From: Planctomycetota bacterium
GTDB taxonomy: Bacteria > Planctomycetota > PUPC01
Assembly: GCA_003559755.1 (NCBI GenBank)
Contig: PWKM01000149.1
Span: forward strand, 1 to 13,112
DNA: 13,112 bases
Direction of reading: 5' to 3'
Position 1 is the first letter of the stretch, and each line of letters opens with the position of its first letter. Position numbers and translations under genes: made by a program. This document shows, one piece after another, positions 12,168-13,112 of the stretch. The notes beneath the pieces are model-generated. The model did not search any database. It saw only the letters and a list, made by a program, of their open reading frames with translations, and was not told the DNA's origin.

Positions 12168-13112
12168 TTACATGATGGGCAGATATTTCTCCAGTTCGTA
12201 TCGGCTGACGTGCGTTCGGTAGCCGTCCCACTCGATTTTTTTGTTGGCGATGAACTTCTCGAAGATGTGGTCGCCGAGCGCTTCGCGGACGAGCTCGCTC
12301 CGGCTGGTCTCCCAGATGGCCTCGTCGAGGTTGTTGGGCAGGCACTCGATCCCGCGCCGCTCGCGTTCCGCCTCGCTCATCTCGAAGATGTCCGCCTCGA
12401 CCGGGCCGGGCAGCTCATAGCCGTCCTTGATACCCTTCAGCCCGGCGGCGAGCATGACCGCGAACGCCAGGTATGGATTGGCGGCGGGGTCGGGGCATCG
12501 GAACTCGGCCCGGGTGGCCTTCTCCTTGCCGTGCTTGTACATCGGGACGCGGACGAGGGCAGACCGGTTCCGTCGGGCCCACGAGATATAGACCGGTGCC
12601 TCGTATCGCGGGACCAGGCGCTTGTATGAGTTGACCCATTGGGCGACGACCGAGCAGATTTCGCGGGCGTGCCTCAACAGCCCGGCGATGAACCCCTGGG
12701 CCTCGGCCGACAGATGATACTCGTGGTCCGGGTCGAAGAACGCGTTCCGCTCGCCCCTGAACAGGGACATGTGGGTGTGCATCCCGCTCCCGTTCTCGGC
12801 GAATATCGGCTTGGGCATGAAGGTGGCGTACACGCCGTTCTTCATCGCCACCTCCTTGACCACCAGCCGATAGGTCATCGCATTGTCAGCCATCTTGAGC
12901 GCTTCGTCGTACCGAAGGTCGATCTCGTGCTGGCTGGGTGCGACCTCGTGATGGCTGTACTCGACCTCGATGCCCATCTTCTCCAGGGTGAGCACCGTCT
13001 CGCGCCGCAAGTCGCTGGCCACGTCGAGCGGGGTCAGGTCGAAATAGCCGCCGGCGTCCAGCGTCTCCGGGTGCGGGCTCGAGTCCTTGAAATAGAAGTA
13101 TTCCAGCTCGGG
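12168..13112 (-). CDS. glnA: Glutamine synthetase, class I-alpha type (5' end outside the window)
   Basis: The visible 314 residues are the C-terminal part; about 130 more lie beyond the right edge. The frame is open to the edge and reads PELEYFYFKD..., GGYFDLTPLD, HHEVAPSQHEIDLRY, MPKPIFAENGSGMHTHMSLF (ATP and glutamate site), VNSYKRLVPRYEAPVYISWA, RAEFRCPDPAANPYLAFA and an end ERERRGIECLP...EWDGYR, all typical of GSI. The enzyme makes glutamine from glutamate, ammonium and ATP. The adenylylation tyrosine of GSI-beta (in NLYDLP) is replaced by a phenylalanine in DIFEMSE, and the C-terminus resembles the Bacillus-type I-alpha enzyme, so adenylylation control is unlikely. The usual KRLVPGYEAP reads KRLVPRYEAP here (R codon at 12606-12608). 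The start and promoter are not in the window. Confidence 0.95.
   Translation of the reverse strand, partial: PELEYFYFKDSSPHPETLDAGGYFDLTPLDVASDLRRETVLTLEKMGIEVEYSHHEVAPSQHEIDLRYDEALKMADNAMTYRLVVKEVAMKNGVYATFMPKPIFAENGSGMHTHMSLFRGERNAFFDPDHEYHLSAEAQGFIAGLLRHAREICSVVAQWVNSYKRLVPRYEAPVYISWARRNRSALVRVPMYKHGKEKATRAEFRCPDPAANPYLAFAVMLAAGLKGIKDGYELPGPVEADIFEMSEAERERRGIECLPNNLDEAIWETSRSELVREALGDHIFEKFIANKKIEWDGYRTHVSRYELEKYLPIM

Overview
The window is a GC-rich bacterial chromosomal segment with no insertion sequences, phage genes, tRNA, rRNA or CRISPR array. The gene mix suggests a member of the PVC group, most likely Planctomycetota (perhaps Phycisphaerae-like). This rests on a large secreted toroid/DUF4159-type protein next to DUF58 and BatA-type VWA genes, a divergent uroporphyrinogen-decarboxylase-fold (URO-D) protein, and YTV-like repeats. 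It is an inference from gene content and has not been tested by phylogeny. Several gaps hold good sigma70-type promoters (TTGNNN, 16-18 bp, TATNNT-like), and most starts have AGGAG-type ribosome binding sites.

Layout. At 1-59 (minus) is the first codons of a pterin-binding methyltetrahydrofolate methyltransferase-like gene, with its own promoter at 105-133. A divergent intergenic region follows. Then comes a plus-strand pair whose reading frames overlap: a membrane-anchored helix-hairpin-helix ComEA-like DNA-binding protein (369-761) and a membrane GAF-GGDEF diguanylate cyclase (745-2013). Next, with its own promoter, is a large secreted protein (2167-4830) with YTV-like repeats, a coiled coil, terpenoid-cyclase-like toroid repeats, a DUF4159-like domain and an acidic tail. 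A further promoter (4908-4936) drives a tight run of DUF58 protein (4978-5871), BatA-type VWA membrane protein (5868-7697, ATGA overlap) and glutamate dehydrogenase (7713-8915).

A promoter straddled by an inverted repeat precedes a non-HemE URO-D superfamily protein (9057-10142), followed by lexA (10228-10851). The minus strand then carries glycerate 2-kinase (10871-11995), which has its own promoter, and a class I-alpha glutamine synthetase (12168 to the window end, 5' part missing). A GC hairpin separates these two.

How the genes may work together. The DUF58, BatA and toroid/DUF4159 proteins look like parts of one cell-envelope system of the kind usually powered by a MoxR AAA+ ATPase, but no MoxR gene lies beside them here. 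This is the best candidate for a poorly described system in the window. Glutamate dehydrogenase and glutamine synthetase are both ammonium-assimilation enzymes. The URO-D-like protein and the truncated pterin-binding methyltransferase both belong to superfamilies with corrinoid methyl-transfer members, but lie at separate places. The rest is ordinary housekeeping.
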